NCBI GenBank assembly: GCA_947463515.1
Contig: CANHRI010000007.1
Location: 1-64,000, forward strand
Length of the DNA stretch: 64,000 nucleotides
Direction: 5' to 3'
From: Flavobacteriaceae bacterium
GTDB lineage: Bacteria; Bacteroidota; Bacteroidia; Flavobacteriales; Flavobacteriaceae
Positions 53,532-62,348 of this stretch are shown here, piece by piece. The position numbers were made by a program, and so were the translations under genes. The notes under the pieces are model-generated. The model had not been told where the DNA came from, searched no databases, and worked only from the letters and a program-made list of their open reading frames with translations. Within the stretch, counting starts at the first letter, position 1; the number at the start of each line of letters is the position of its first letter.

Positions 53532-54848
53532 ATGAGTACGAAAACTGTGCCTTACGTGGCGTACAAAGTTAAAGACATTTCCCTAGCTGCTTGGGGACGT
53601 AAAGAAATTGAATTGGCTGAAGCGGAAATGCCAGGATTAATGGCATTGCGTGAAGAATACGGTGCTTCGCAACCGTTGAAAGGAGCGCGCATCGCAGGAT
53701 GTTTGCACATGACCATTCAAACAGCGGTTTTGATTGAAACCTTGAAAGCCTTGGGCGCTGAAGTAACTTGGTCTTCGTGTAACATTTTCTCTACGCAAGA
53801 TCACGCTGCTGCTGCGATTGCTGCGGCGGGTATCCCAGTATATGCATGGAAAGGAATGAACGAGGAAGAATTCGACTGGTGTATTGAGCAAACCTTATTC
53901 TTTGGTGAAGACCGTCAACCGTTGAACATGATTTTGGATGATGGTGGAGATTTAACCAATATGGTATTTGACCGTTACCCAGAGTTAATTGGCAACATCA
54001 AAGGTTTGTCGGAAGAGACAACGACAGGGGTTCACCGTTTGTACGAGCGTATGAAAAACGGTACGTTACATATGCCTGCCATCAACGTAAACGACTCGGT
54101 TACAAAATCAAAATTTGACAACAAATACGGCTGTAAAGAATCGGCTGTAGATGCGGTTCGTCGTGCTACCGATATCATGTTGGCTGGAAAACGCGTGGTA
54201 GTTTGTGGCTACGGTGACGTAGGTAAAGGTACAGCAGCTTCATTCCGTGGAGCGGGTTCGATTGTTACGGTTACTGAAATCGATCCAATCTGTGCGTTAC
54301 AAGCGGCTATGGACGGATTTGAAGTGAAAAAATTGGATACGGTGATCGCAACAGCAGATATCGTAATCACGACTACAGGGAACAAAGATATCGTAGTAGG
54401 TCGTCACTTCGAGAACATGAAAGACAAAACGATTGTATGTAATATCGGACACTTTGATAACGAAATCGACATGGCGTGGTTGAACGCGAACTATGGCGAA
54501 ACCAAAATCGAAATCAAACCCCAAGTGGACAAATACAACGTAAACGGGAAAGACATCATCATCTTGGCTGAAGGTCGTTTAGTGAACTTAGGTTGTGCTA
54601 CAGGTCACCCTAGCTTTGTAATGAGTAACTCGTTTACCAACCAAACGTTGGCACAAATCGAATTGTGGAACAACAGCGCGAACTACAAAAACGAAGTGTA
54701 CATGTTACCGAAACATTTGGATGAAAAAGTAGCGGCATTACACTTGGCGAAATTAGGCGTGGAGTTGGAAACCTTAAACCACGAACAAGCCGAATACATC
54801 GGAGTTCAAGTAGAAGGGCCGTACAAGCCTGAGTACTACAGATACTAA
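53532..54848 (+). CDS. ahcY: Adenosylhomocysteinase
   Basis: 438 residues: [80 protein letters not shown]-type segment ([13 protein letters not shown]), NAD-binding [21 protein letters not shown], and the C-terminal [35 protein letters not shown] ... YKPEYYRY. Cleaves S-adenosylhomocysteine to adenosine and homocysteine, restoring methylation capacity. Single gene with strong codon bias and its own terminator. Confidence 0.98.
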   Translation: MSTKTVPYVAYKVKDISLAAWGRKEIELAEAEMPGLMALREEYGASQPLKGARIAGCLHMTIQTAVLIETLKALGAEVTWSSCNIFSTQDHAAAAIAAAGIPVYAWKGMNEEEFDWCIEQTLFFGEDRQPLNMILDDGGDLTNMVFDRYPELIGNIKGLSEETTTGVHRLYERMKNGTLHMPAINVNDSVTKSKFDNKYGCKESAVDAVRRATDIMLAGKRVVVCGYGDVGKGTAASFRGAGSIVTVTEIDPICALQAAMDGFEVKKLDTVIATADIVITTTGNKDIVVGRHFENMKDKTIVCNIGHFDNEIDMAWLNANYGETKIEIKPQVDKYNVNGKDIIILAEGRLVNLGCATGHPSFVMSNSFTNQTLAQIELWNNSANYKNEVYMLPKHLDEKVAALHLAKLGVELETLNHEQAEYIGVQVEGPYKPEYYRY

Positions 54849-54878
54849 AAAATTTAGATTTTAGAATTTAAAATAATC

Positions 54879-54913
54879 AAAAGTCGTTTCTTCGTTGAGA
54901 CGACTTTTTTTAT
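54879..54913 (+). terminator. Terminator of ahcY
   Basis: AAAAGTCGTTTC/GAGACGACTTTT stem with a six-base loop and T-run, 30 bases after the stop codon. Confidence 0.88.
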
Positions 54914-54944
54914 GGCGTTCCCCCCGATGAAGAATACAGCTTCA

Positions 54945-55030
54945 ATACGCGTTGGGTTGTCGGGGGTCAGGCTTTCCGCTGTATCTCCCTAAGGATCGGG
55001 AGGATGCCGCTTCAATCCTTAACGCGAAGA
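54945..55030. repeat. GC-rich interspersed palindromic element (REP-like)
   Basis: Bounded by GCGTTGGG and CCTTAACGC (GCGTT/AACGC terminal inverted repeat), with an internal CTCCC TAAGGATC GGGAG hairpin and the phrases GTCAGGCTTTCCGCTGTATC and GCCGCTTCAATCC. I recall sequences of this type as common intergenic elements in Flavobacterium genomes; that needs a search. The element at 43203 seems related. Confidence 0.55.
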
Positions 55031-55033
55031 GAG

Positions 55034-55090
55034 GCAAGAAGAAAGAGAAAAGAAGCAAGAGAAAAGAAGCAAGAAAAAGAGAAAAGAGAA
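55034..55090. repeat. Purine-rich tandem repeat, 14-base (2x7) unit
   Basis: Two perfect adjacent copies of AAGAGAAAAGAAGC (55043-55056, 55057-55070) within a longer all-purine stretch that keeps roughly the same phase. Confidence 0.8.
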
Positions 55091-55114
55091 AGCCAATGCA
55101 AAACACTGGCTTTT
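55088..55114 (-). terminator. Terminator after the S9 peptidase remnant
   Basis: Minus strand AAAGCCAGTG TTTTG CATTGGCTTT: the pairing is complete on the minus strand only (a G-U pair becomes A-C on the plus strand), so it belongs to minus-strand transcription, and it follows a few bases after the stop codon of the remnant at 55117. Confidence 0.75.
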
Positions 55115-55116
55115 CT

Positions 55117-55174
55117 ATTATAGGGTTTCTTTCAACCCTTTGTAAAATTCATTTTGCCAAACGATGGCGTTTGT
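55117..55174 (-). pseudogene. Remnant of the 3' end of an S9 peptidase gene
   Basis: Encodes NAIVWQNEFYKGLKETL and a stop, the same C-terminus as the S9 peptidase at 55851 (NAIVWQNEFYKWLKETL). The 45 bases 55128-55172 match 55861-55905 at 43 positions; the last codons differ only synonymously (GAA ACC CTA TAA against GAG ACG TTA TAG) and one Trp is Gly here. It lies directly after the HepT stop codon and keeps a terminator. Confidence 0.85.
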
Positions 55175-55178
55175 CCAA

Positions 55179-55529
55179 TTAAAAATCATCTTTATCCAAA
55201 ATGGCTTGTACCTTAACTTTCAATTCGGGTAAATTAATTTTGACTACATTCCATATCGTGAAATCATCAATACCAAAATATTCATGAATAACTAAATTTC
55301 GTAATCCAATAATTCTCGCCCAAGGTATTTCTGGATGATTTAAAAGTAAATTTTGTGATAATCTATTACAAGCTTCTCCGATAATTTCAAGCTGCCTTAA
55401 GGTTGCATTAAACATCATTGAATTTTTTACAAAATGATCCAAATCGGCATCTTGAATATAGTTTTCTATTTCAGTTATTGCGTCCATGACATGAAGCAAT
55501 CGAACTTTATCCCCTAACCTATCTTGCAT
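55179..55529 (-). CDS. hepT: HepT-type toxin (HEPN domain, DUF86)
   Basis: 116 residues of the DUF86/HepT family. The catalytic RX4HXY motif reads RNLVIHEY within PWARIIGLRNLVIHEYFGIDDFTIW. HepT is an RNase (tRNA-targeting in the studied Shewanella system) blocked when MntA adenylylates the Tyr of this motif. Its start overlaps the mntA end by 11 bases, as in many such pairs. More A/T-rich than the flanking peptidase gene. Confidence 0.93.
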   Translation of the reverse strand: MQDRLGDKVRLLHVMDAITEIENYIQDADLDHFVKNSMMFNATLRQLEIIGEACNRLSQNLLLNHPEIPWARIIGLRNLVIHEYFGIDDFTIWNVVKINLPELKVKVQAILDKDDF

Positions 55530-55812
55530 AAATTAATTTTTTCTCTTTATCCACGATGGGTTTGATGTATTTTGACAAACCTCGTTCAGAAACTAAATCT
55601 ACTTTTTTGGATAGTAGTTCTTGTAAATCCAATTGCATCTGAATAAATTCTAAACCAATGGGCTGGGAATAATCTAACTCAACCAACAAATCAATATCAC
55701 TAGAATCATTTTCTAAATCTTTACTATAAGACCCAAAAAGGTAGGCTTTCAAAACAGGTTGTTTCGAAAAAAAATTCTGTATAATATTGATTTGATTGCT
55801 GTTAAGACTCAT
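55519..55812 (-). CDS. mntA: MntA-type antitoxin (minimal nucleotidyltransferase)
   Basis: 97 residues from ATG 55812; 55818 is a TTG. The nucleotidyltransferase signature GSX10DXD is exact: AYLFGSYSKDLENDSSDIDLLVELD. MntA antitoxins transfer AMP to the HepT tyrosine. First gene of the pair, starting 39 bases after the stop of the S9 peptidase gene on the same strand with no terminator between them. Confidence 0.93.
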   Translation of the reverse strand: MSLNSNQINIIQNFFSKQPVLKAYLFGSYSKDLENDSSDIDLLVELDYSQPIGLEFIQMQLDLQELLSKKVDLVSERGLSKYIKPIVDKEKKLIYAR

Positions 55813-55850
55813 CTTCAAAGTGTTTGAACAAAATTAATCAAAAAAAACAT

Positions 55851-57755
55851 CTATAACGTCTCTTTCAACCATTTGTAAAATTCATTTTGCCACACGATGG
55901 CGTTTTGGGGTTTTAGCACCCAGTGGTTTTCATCGGGGAAGTACAAAAACCGACTCTTAATGCCTTTCAATTGAGCCGCTTGGAAAGCTTCTTGTCCTTG
56001 TCCAATCGGTACGCGGTAGTCCTTGCCTCCTTGAATGATCAAAATCGGCGTATTCCAGTTGTTCACGAAGTTAATCGGGTTAAACTGACTGAACGTTTTC
56101 TGTGCTGCAGCATTGTCTTTTTCCCAATAGGGTCCGCCGTGGTCCCAATTGGTAAAGAAAACTTCTTCGGTGGTACCGTACATACTTTCTAAGTTAAACA
56201 CCCCACAATGGGAAATAAACGTTTTGAAACGGTTGTTGTGAATTCCGGCCAAATAAAACACCGAATACCCTCCATAACTCGCTCCTACCGCTCCCAAACG
56301 GGCTTTGTCGACATAGGCTTCTTTGGAAACATCATCAATGGCTGACAAATAATCTTGCATCACTTGCCCGCCCCAATCTTTGGAGATTTGTTCGTTCCAA
56401 GCGACGCCATGACCGTGCATTCCACGTCGGTTGGGCGCCACCACGATATAGCCTTGCGAAGCCATCAACGAAAAATTCCAACGGAACGAATACGACTGGG
56501 TCAGCGGTGACTGGGGTCCGCCCTGGCAATACAACAAGGCGGGGTATTTTTTGGTCGCATCAAAATTGGGCGGTAAAATCACCCACACCAACATTTTCTT
56601 ATTATCGGTAGTGGTCACATAGCGACGCTCGAATTTGGGTAAGTTCAAACTCGCATAGGCCGCATCATTCACATGCGTCACTTGATTCCACGCTTTCGAT
56701 TTTAAATCATAGGTATACACCTCAGCGGCATGATTCATGTCGGTGCGCGTCACCACTACTTTAGTTCCTGAAAACCCAATGATATCGGCTACATCAAAGT
56801 CGCCGTTGGTCACTTGTTTCACGGTTACCGCAATTTTGGTTAGCCCCGGATAGTTCACTTCAAACAGTTGTTTTGTACCGTCGATAGCGGCCACAAAATA
56901 GATTTTTTTTCCATCTGGAGCCCACATGAAGTTATCGACACTGCCGTCCCAAGCGGCGGTTAAATTCACTTTTACTTGATCGTTGATACGAACAATGATA
57001 TCATTTTTGTCGGCTTCATAGCCGTCGCGTTGCATTTGTAAATAGGCCAAAACCCCTTGTGCTGAAAACGCCGGATTGGTGTCGTATCCTAAATTCCCTT
57101 CGGTGAGGTTACGGGTGGTTTTGGTTTCGATGTTATACTCGTACAAATCGGTATTGGTCGAAATCGCATAGGCGGTTCCTGCTTTCTTTTTACACACATA
57201 AATAATGGTGTTGTTGGGTGACCAAATATAGTCTTCTTCTCCCCCGTGTGGTTTTTGGGGTGCGTCAAAAGGTTCGCCCGCCATAATATCAAACGGTGTG
57301 GCCTTAGGGTCGTTTGCATCGGCAAAATACACGTGGTTGTGGGTACCGTCGTTCCAAGTATCCCAGTGGCGGTAATCGAGTCCGTTGTAGACTTGCGCTG
57401 TAGACTTATCCAGTTCGGGATAAAAGTCTTTTCCTAAAACCTTTTCAACTTTGGTTTCTTTTGAAGACAACAAATACTTCCCATTGGGCGATAGATTCCG
57501 GTTGGCCACCAGTGCTTCTGCATTTTGAACCTCGGTAGCGGTTCCGCCAGCAACGGGAACTGTAAAGTATTTTGATGACGATTTATTTTCGGCCACAGAA
57601 GGCGTTGAAACTTTATATACTATCGTTTGTCCGTCTTTGGTTAAACCCAAAACGGAAACGCGCCCTAGTTTCCAGAGCATATCTGGAGTTAGGGCTTGCG
57701 CACTTGCTGCAACACTCATAAGACTTAAGATTACAATGCCAATTTTTTTATTCAT
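55851..57755 (-). CDS. Exported S9 family prolyl-oligopeptidase-type peptidase
   Basis: 634 residues. Signal peptide MNKKIGIVILSLMSVAASAQA, beta-propeller-type N-terminal domain (WD40-like repeats such as LSPNGKYLLSSKETK, DGKKIYFVAAIDGTKQLF) to about 370, then an alpha/beta hydrolase with catalytic Ser in GAVGASYGGYSVFYLAG, Asp near LIIQGGKDYRVP and His in DENHWVLKP. Cleaves oligopeptides, probably as acylaminoacyl- or dipeptidyl-peptidase. Its last 15 codons are duplicated beyond the HepT/MntA pair. Confidence 0.93.
   Translation of the reverse strand: MNKKIGIVILSLMSVAASAQALTPDMLWKLGRVSVLGLTKDGQTIVYKVSTPSVAENKSSSKYFTVPVAGGTATEVQNAEALVANRNLSPNGKYLLSSKETKVEKVLGKDFYPELDKSTAQVYNGLDYRHWDTWNDGTHNHVYFADANDPKATPFDIMAGEPFDAPQKPHGGEEDYIWSPNNTIIYVCKKKAGTAYAISTNTDLYEYNIETKTTRNLTEGNLGYDTNPAFSAQGVLAYLQMQRDGYEADKNDIIVRINDQVKVNLTAAWDGSVDNFMWAPDGKKIYFVAAIDGTKQLFEVNYPGLTKIAVTVKQVTNGDFDVADIIGFSGTKVVVTRTDMNHAAEVYTYDLKSKAWNQVTHVNDAAYASLNLPKFERRYVTTTDNKKMLVWVILPPNFDATKKYPALLYCQGGPQSPLTQSYSFRWNFSLMASQGYIVVAPNRRGMHGHGVAWNEQISKDWGGQVMQDYLSAIDDVSKEAYVDKARLGAVGASYGGYSVFYLAGIHNNRFKTFISHCGVFNLESMYGTTEEVFFTNWDHGGPYWEKDNAAAQKTFSQFNPINFVNNWNTPILIIQGGKDYRVPIGQGQEAFQAAQLKGIKSRFLYFPDENHWVLKPQNAIVWQNEFYKWLKETL
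55861..55905. repeat. Direct repeat, copy inside the S9 peptidase 3' end
   Basis: Pairs with 55128-55172 (43 of 45 bases identical) and brackets the HepT/MntA genes, giving a repeat-to-repeat distance of 733 bases. Probably marks how the toxin-antitoxin pair arrived. Confidence 0.85.
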
Positions 57756-57806
57756 AATTCGTAATAATTAGTTTGTGGGAATTTAAGATTCCGCCTTAAA
57801 AGTAAT

Positions 57807-57830
57807 AAAAAAACCACTCCGAAGAGTGGT
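57807..57830 (-). terminator. Terminator of the metzincin gene
   Basis: Minus strand ACCACTC TTCG GAGTGGT with TTTTTTT tail; the UUCG tetraloop makes it very stable. Lies between the protease stop (57855) and the S9 peptidase start. Confidence 0.9.
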
Positions 57831-57854
57831 CTTTTTGGAATTGAAAAACGGATA

Positions 57855-60800
57855 TTATTGTTTGATAAATCGTTTTGTAGCAGCTCCTTCAGCCGTAGAT
57901 ACTTCTAAAAGATAGGTGCCTGGCGCAAGGTTTTGTACTTCAATACCTTCGCCTTGCGTGGTACCGCGTTGCACTTCTTGACCCATCACATTCACAATGC
58001 GGTAGGAAGCCTCTTGGGCTAAATCGGAAATATACAATACATCACGCACTGGGTTTGGATATACTTTAACAGCCAACTCTGGTGTGCTTTCCTCGCCTCG
58101 AGCTGTAGCGGTAATGTTTACGGTGTAATCTTCCACTTGACCAAAACCGAAAATTTCACAAGCGGTGGGTACCGCATTGTACTTCATAGAAACGCGCATA
58201 CGGGTAGTTCCTAAAGCAGCGGTAGTGGGTATAGTGAACGAACCTGAAACTGGAGTTGTATTGGTAGGATTACGAGAAAATACGCGCTCTCCAGTATCCA
58301 AGAAATCACCATCGCGATTTAAATCGATAAATACAGCATAACCTTCACGATACACCGTAGCCGTCCACGTTGGAGTAATGGTGATCGTATTGGCCACACC
58401 CCGAACTAAATTGGTCGAGATAGCGGTAAAATCTTCATAACCGGCCGTTCCTGTTGAGGCATTATTGATGGTTCTCAATTGAACACGTCCGATACGCTCA
58501 TCGGCAGTACTGTTTCCTTGGGAGGCACAATACGTTACCGAAGCCGTTAATGTGGTTACCGTAACCGTATTACTGTTTGCTGAAACGTTCCCTGCTGCAT
58601 CTTTAGCGCGAACGTTAAAGGTGTAAGTGGTTGCAGCCGTTAATCCAGTTACTGCAAAAGTCGTGTTGGCTGTTGAACCGATTAAGGTTGTGCCACGGAA
58701 TACATCATAACCTGTTACAGCTACGTTATCGGTAGCGCCAGTCCATGACAAATTGGTGCTTGTTGACGTTGTTCCTGACGCAGATAAGGTAGGAGCCGTA
58801 GGCGCAGTAGTATCGGGTGCTGAAGTAGTTACACTAACCGCATTACTAGCCACTGAAACATTTCCTGCAGCATCTTTGGCACGAACTGTAAACGAATAGG
58901 TAGTGGCTGGTGTTAATCCCGTTACTGCAAACGTAGTAGATGCCGTAGAACCCAATAATGTAGCCCCTTGGAACACATCATATCCGGTCACAGCGACGTT
59001 ATCGGTTGCCCCTGTCCAGGATAAGTTGGTTGATGTACCTGTTGTTCCCGAAGCACTTAACGTTGGTGCTGTTGGTGCTTGTGTATCAGCTACACCTGAA
59101 GTAATAGTGAAGTTGGCATTGGAAACATCAAAGAAAATATGGTTGGTTCCTTTTACCATGATACGACAAGTCGTGCTCGGTGTATTTGGAATAGTTACGG
59201 CTTGCGTTCCATCATTGGGGGTCGCCGCTAATAAGGTTGACCATGTGGAGCCACCGTTGGTAGAAAGCATGATATCTACATTGGCACAATTCACTCCATT
59301 GGCAGTAGTTCCTGCTACATTCCAAGTAATGGTTTGAGACGATCCGCCTGTGTACGACACAGCAGTGTTCGGTGCTGTTACTGTAAACGGACCTGCAGTA
59401 CCATTTACTGTGACAATCATATCGTCGCTGTTGTTGTTACCCCCACCGACACGGTTGTCGCGAACGGTTAAACGGAAATTCATGGTACGTGCCACAGAGG
59501 GCAAGGCCTCCACGGTAATTTCAGTTCCCGCAGTGGTGGTCGCTCCCGCTAGGATCGATTGCATTCTTGGGAAATAACGCACTGGAGACGTAGAAGAATT
59601 GTAGGAACGGAACGTAGGACCACTGGTACGTGTAGCACTCGCAGCTGAACTTGCACCTGTAGCTGTAGAAGCGGCATTGTCAAACTGTTCCCAATTGTAA
59701 GTGATTACATCACCATTGCTGTCAGACCCCGCTCCTGTCAACATGAAAGGCGTGCTACGTGGAATCGTATAATCCAAACCGGCATTGGCAGTGGGTACTG
59801 CATTTCCGGTAGGCGTATTTACTGAACACGTTTTGGCTTTGATATTGTTGGTCACTTGCTGAATACTAAACGCATGGAAATATGCATCCGAATTCGGCTG
59901 CACATCTTGACTGGTGATTCCTGCATACCCCATAATGGTAGATCCAGATCCGGGTTCCATATTTGCTCCTGTTCCTTCGTTACTCATTGAAAAGGTATGA
60001 TTCGCACCAAATTGGTGACCCATTTCATGCGCTACATAATCGATGTCAAAGGTGTCGCCAGTCGGAATCGTACTCGATGTAAAAGCACTTCCTTTTCCAG
60101 AGGCACAAATACAGCCGATACATCCTGCATTCCCGTTATTCGAAGCTCTCACAAATAAATGTCCTACATCATAATTGGCATCGCCAATAACAGAAGTTAA
60201 AGTTGATTGCAATTGACTGTTGTAGCTTGTAGTATAGGGATCTGTCGCTGCATCGGTATAAATTACCAAGTCAGTATTGGCAATCAACACCATACGCGCA
60301 TTGAAATCGTTTTCAAAAACCCCATTAACACGCGTCATTGTGTTATTAACTGCAGCTAACGCTAAGGCTTTGGTACCACCAAAATAGGCGGTATATTCCC
60401 CTGTACACGATAATGCCAAACGATAGGTTCGCAATACACCATCATCTGCATTTGGACGCGCTTCCATACTGTTTGTCAAAACTTGGGCCATGGGCTCATC
60501 ATCGACCAAACAACGGAAGGTATCCGCAGCAATATAGGACCCTTTTTGAAAAATGGTATACGTATTTAAATCTTCTGTCAAGGGCTCAATAAACTCCGCT
60601 TTGCGATCGGCACCTAGCACCATTGATTTAAATCCAAGGGGAGAAACACTGAAATACGCCGTTAATGTTGGATGATCCACACCGTAGCCGATGTAGGATT
60701 TGATTTCAGGATATTGTGCTGCTAAAGCGGGATCCATATTGGAATTTTCAAACACTTGAAAACGCTCCATTACCCCTTTACTGTTGGGAATTTCCACAAT

Positions 60801-61031
60801 TACAGCACTCGAACGACCCGTAAAATTGCGTTGAGGCGCTGCTTGTAAGGCTGCTTTAAAATCATTGACGCGCAAGTGCATCACATTTTGTTCTGGAAGT
60901 TGTATACGGCTCTCCAACAAGGTTGCATTTCCTCGCGAGGCCGAACTCCAAAATGAGCCCTTTTGCTGTGCCGACACCAAACTGGTAAAGGTCAAAAGAG
61001 CGATAGTTAGTAATCTGAACTTCATATTCAT
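57855..61031 (-). CDS. Secreted metzincin-type metalloprotease with fibronectin domains, GEVED domain and T9SS signal
   Basis: 1058 residues. Signal peptide (MKFRLLTIALLTFTSLVSAQQ), a propeptide region, a reprolysin-like zinc protease with HEMGHQFGANHTF (HExxHxxGxxH), a proprotein/CUB-like beta domain, two closely similar fibronectin type III domains (each with APTLSASGTT ... LSWTGATDNVAVTGYDVF), a GEVED domain (VFIDLNRDGDFLDTGERVF) and a type A sorting domain (VYPNPVRDVLYISDLAQEASYRIVNVMGQEV ... LAPGTYLLEVSTAEG). Exported by the type IX system and probably degrades extracellular protein. Confidence 0.92.
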   Translation of the reverse strand: MNMKFRLLTIALLTFTSLVSAQQKGSFWSSASRGNATLLESRIQLPEQNVMHLRVNDFKAALQAAPQRNFTGRSSAVIVEIPNSKGVMERFQVFENSNMDPALAAQYPEIKSYIGYGVDHPTLTAYFSVSPLGFKSMVLGADRKAEFIEPLTEDLNTYTIFQKGSYIAADTFRCLVDDEPMAQVLTNSMEARPNADDGVLRTYRLALSCTGEYTAYFGGTKALALAAVNNTMTRVNGVFENDFNARMVLIANTDLVIYTDAATDPYTTSYNSQLQSTLTSVIGDANYDVGHLFVRASNNGNAGCIGCICASGKGSAFTSSTIPTGDTFDIDYVAHEMGHQFGANHTFSMSNEGTGANMEPGSGSTIMGYAGITSQDVQPNSDAYFHAFSIQQVTNNIKAKTCSVNTPTGNAVPTANAGLDYTIPRSTPFMLTGAGSDSNGDVITYNWEQFDNAASTATGASSAASATRTSGPTFRSYNSSTSPVRYFPRMQSILAGATTTAGTEITVEALPSVARTMNFRLTVRDNRVGGGNNNSDDMIVTVNGTAGPFTVTAPNTAVSYTGGSSQTITWNVAGTTANGVNCANVDIMLSTNGGSTWSTLLAATPNDGTQAVTIPNTPSTTCRIMVKGTNHIFFDVSNANFTITSGVADTQAPTAPTLSASGTTGTSTNLSWTGATDNVAVTGYDVFQGATLLGSTASTTFAVTGLTPATTYSFTVRAKDAAGNVSVASNAVSVTTSAPDTTAPTAPTLSASGTTSTSTNLSWTGATDNVAVTGYDVFRGTTLIGSTANTTFAVTGLTAATTYTFNVRAKDAAGNVSANSNTVTVTTLTASVTYCASQGNSTADERIGRVQLRTINNASTGTAGYEDFTAISTNLVRGVANTITITPTWTATVYREGYAVFIDLNRDGDFLDTGERVFSRNPTNTTPVSGSFTIPTTAALGTTRMRVSMKYNAVPTACEIFGFGQVEDYTVNITATARGEESTPELAVKVYPNPVRDVLYISDLAQEASYRIVNVMGQEVQRGTTQGEGIEVQNLAPGTYLLEVSTAEGAATKRFIKQ

Positions 61032-61228
61032 TCGCTTTTTAGGTTACAGCTTCGAAAGTATTAAGTTTTTGTTAAGAAATCGGCTCCCGTTAACAAAAGA
61101 TATTAACAAATCGATGAAATGCAGCACTTTAAATATCCATTTTATAACAATTTTACAATTTTATTGTTGTATATCCATTATCAAAAAAATGGAATAAAAA
61201 ATCTGCGTATTTTCGTAAAAAAAAAGAA

Positions 61229-62341
61229 ATGACCTATAGTTTTTGGGAAATAAAAAATTGGTTTACGAATGTAGATTACACCATCGTAGGGAGTGGAATT
61301 GTGGGATTGCATTGCGGTTTACATTTACGGGAACGGTTTCCACAAGCTAAAATACTTATTCTTGAACGCGGTATTTTACCCCAAGGCGCAAGCACAAAAA
61401 ATGCGGGTTTTGCCTGTTTTGGAAGCATTTCAGAAGTTATCGACGACTTGAAAACGCACTCGGAAGAGGAAGTGATTCAATTGATCCAAAAACGTTGGGA
61501 GGGACTGCAACTTTTACGCAAAAGCATCGGCGATGACCTATTGGATTTTAAGCCTCATGGCGGATATGAATTGTTTTTAAAAGAAGATGAAAGCTTATAC
61601 CATGAATGTTTGCAAAAAATTCCCTTTGTAAATGACCTTTTGAAGCCGCTTTTTAAATCGGATGTTTTTGCCCGCGAAATGGATCGTTTCGACTTTAAAG
61701 GCATCCACGAATATGTTGTTTTTAATCCTTTTGAAGCCCAAATCGACACGGGAAATATGATGCAGGTTTTACTGCAAAAAGCAGCTGCAGCGGGAATATT
61801 AATCCTTAACCAAATGGAGGTAAAGGGCTATTATGAAAGCAACAATCAGGTGCAAGTTGAATTGGAACAGCTGCGCTTTGCGACCCAAAAATTACTTTTT
61901 ACTACCAATGGCTTTGCGGGTGGAATAACCCAAAATGCGGTTCGTCCCGCACGAGCACAAGTGTTGATTACCGAACCCATTCCGGACTTAGATATTCGAG
62001 GAACCTTTCATTTGGATCGCGGTTATTATTATTTCCGTAATTTTGAAAACCGAATACTATTGGGCGGCGGAAGAAATTTGGATTTTGAAGGAGAAACCAC
62101 AACCGAGCTGGAAACCACAGAAAAAATTCAAAACCGTTTAGACCAGCTTTTAAAAGAAGTAATTCTTCCGGGTAAAGAAGTTAACGTTGCACACCGTTGG
62201 AGTGGCATCATGGGGATTGGAAATAGTAAAAAACCTATTGTTGAACGTTTGTCAGAACACACGTATTGCGGCGTACGAATGGGCGGTATGGGCGTAGCCA
62301 TCGGGAGTTTGGTAGGAAAAGAATTAGCAGACTTGATATAA
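61229..62341 (+). CDS. FAD-dependent oxidoreductase (DAO family)
   Basis: 370 residues. FAD-binding dinucleotide fold near the N-terminus (VDYTIVGSGIVGLHCGLHLRERFPQAKILILERG), STKNAGFACFG typical of D-amino-acid/glycine oxidase-like enzymes, and a C-terminal FAD contact (HRWSGIMGIGNSKKPIVERLSEHTYCGVRMGGMGVAIGSLVGKELADLI). Substrate not predictable. Seven bases upstream of mtgA, probably one operon. Confidence 0.9.
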   Translation: MTYSFWEIKNWFTNVDYTIVGSGIVGLHCGLHLRERFPQAKILILERGILPQGASTKNAGFACFGSISEVIDDLKTHSEEEVIQLIQKRWEGLQLLRKSIGDDLLDFKPHGGYELFLKEDESLYHECLQKIPFVNDLLKPLFKSDVFAREMDRFDFKGIHEYVVFNPFEAQIDTGNMMQVLLQKAAAAGILILNQMEVKGYYESNNQVQVELEQLRFATQKLLFTTNGFAGGITQNAVRPARAQVLITEPIPDLDIRGTFHLDRGYYYFRNFENRILLGGGRNLDFEGETTTELETTEKIQNRLDQLLKEVILPGKEVNVAHRWSGIMGIGNSKKPIVERLSEHTYCGVRMGGMGVAIGSLVGKELADLI

Positions 62342-62348
62342 TCTAACC

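Noticed and set aside
54952-55182. 76-residue plus-strand ORF after ahcY
   Set aside because: It spans the REP-like element, purine-rich repeat and the peptidase remnant on the opposite strand, and the protein is low-complexity Lys/Glu/Arg.
55128-55905. Direct repeats as a simple target-site duplication of a transposon
   Set aside because: 45 bases with synonymous differences are too long and too diverged for a target-site duplication, and no transposase or terminal inverted repeats are present.
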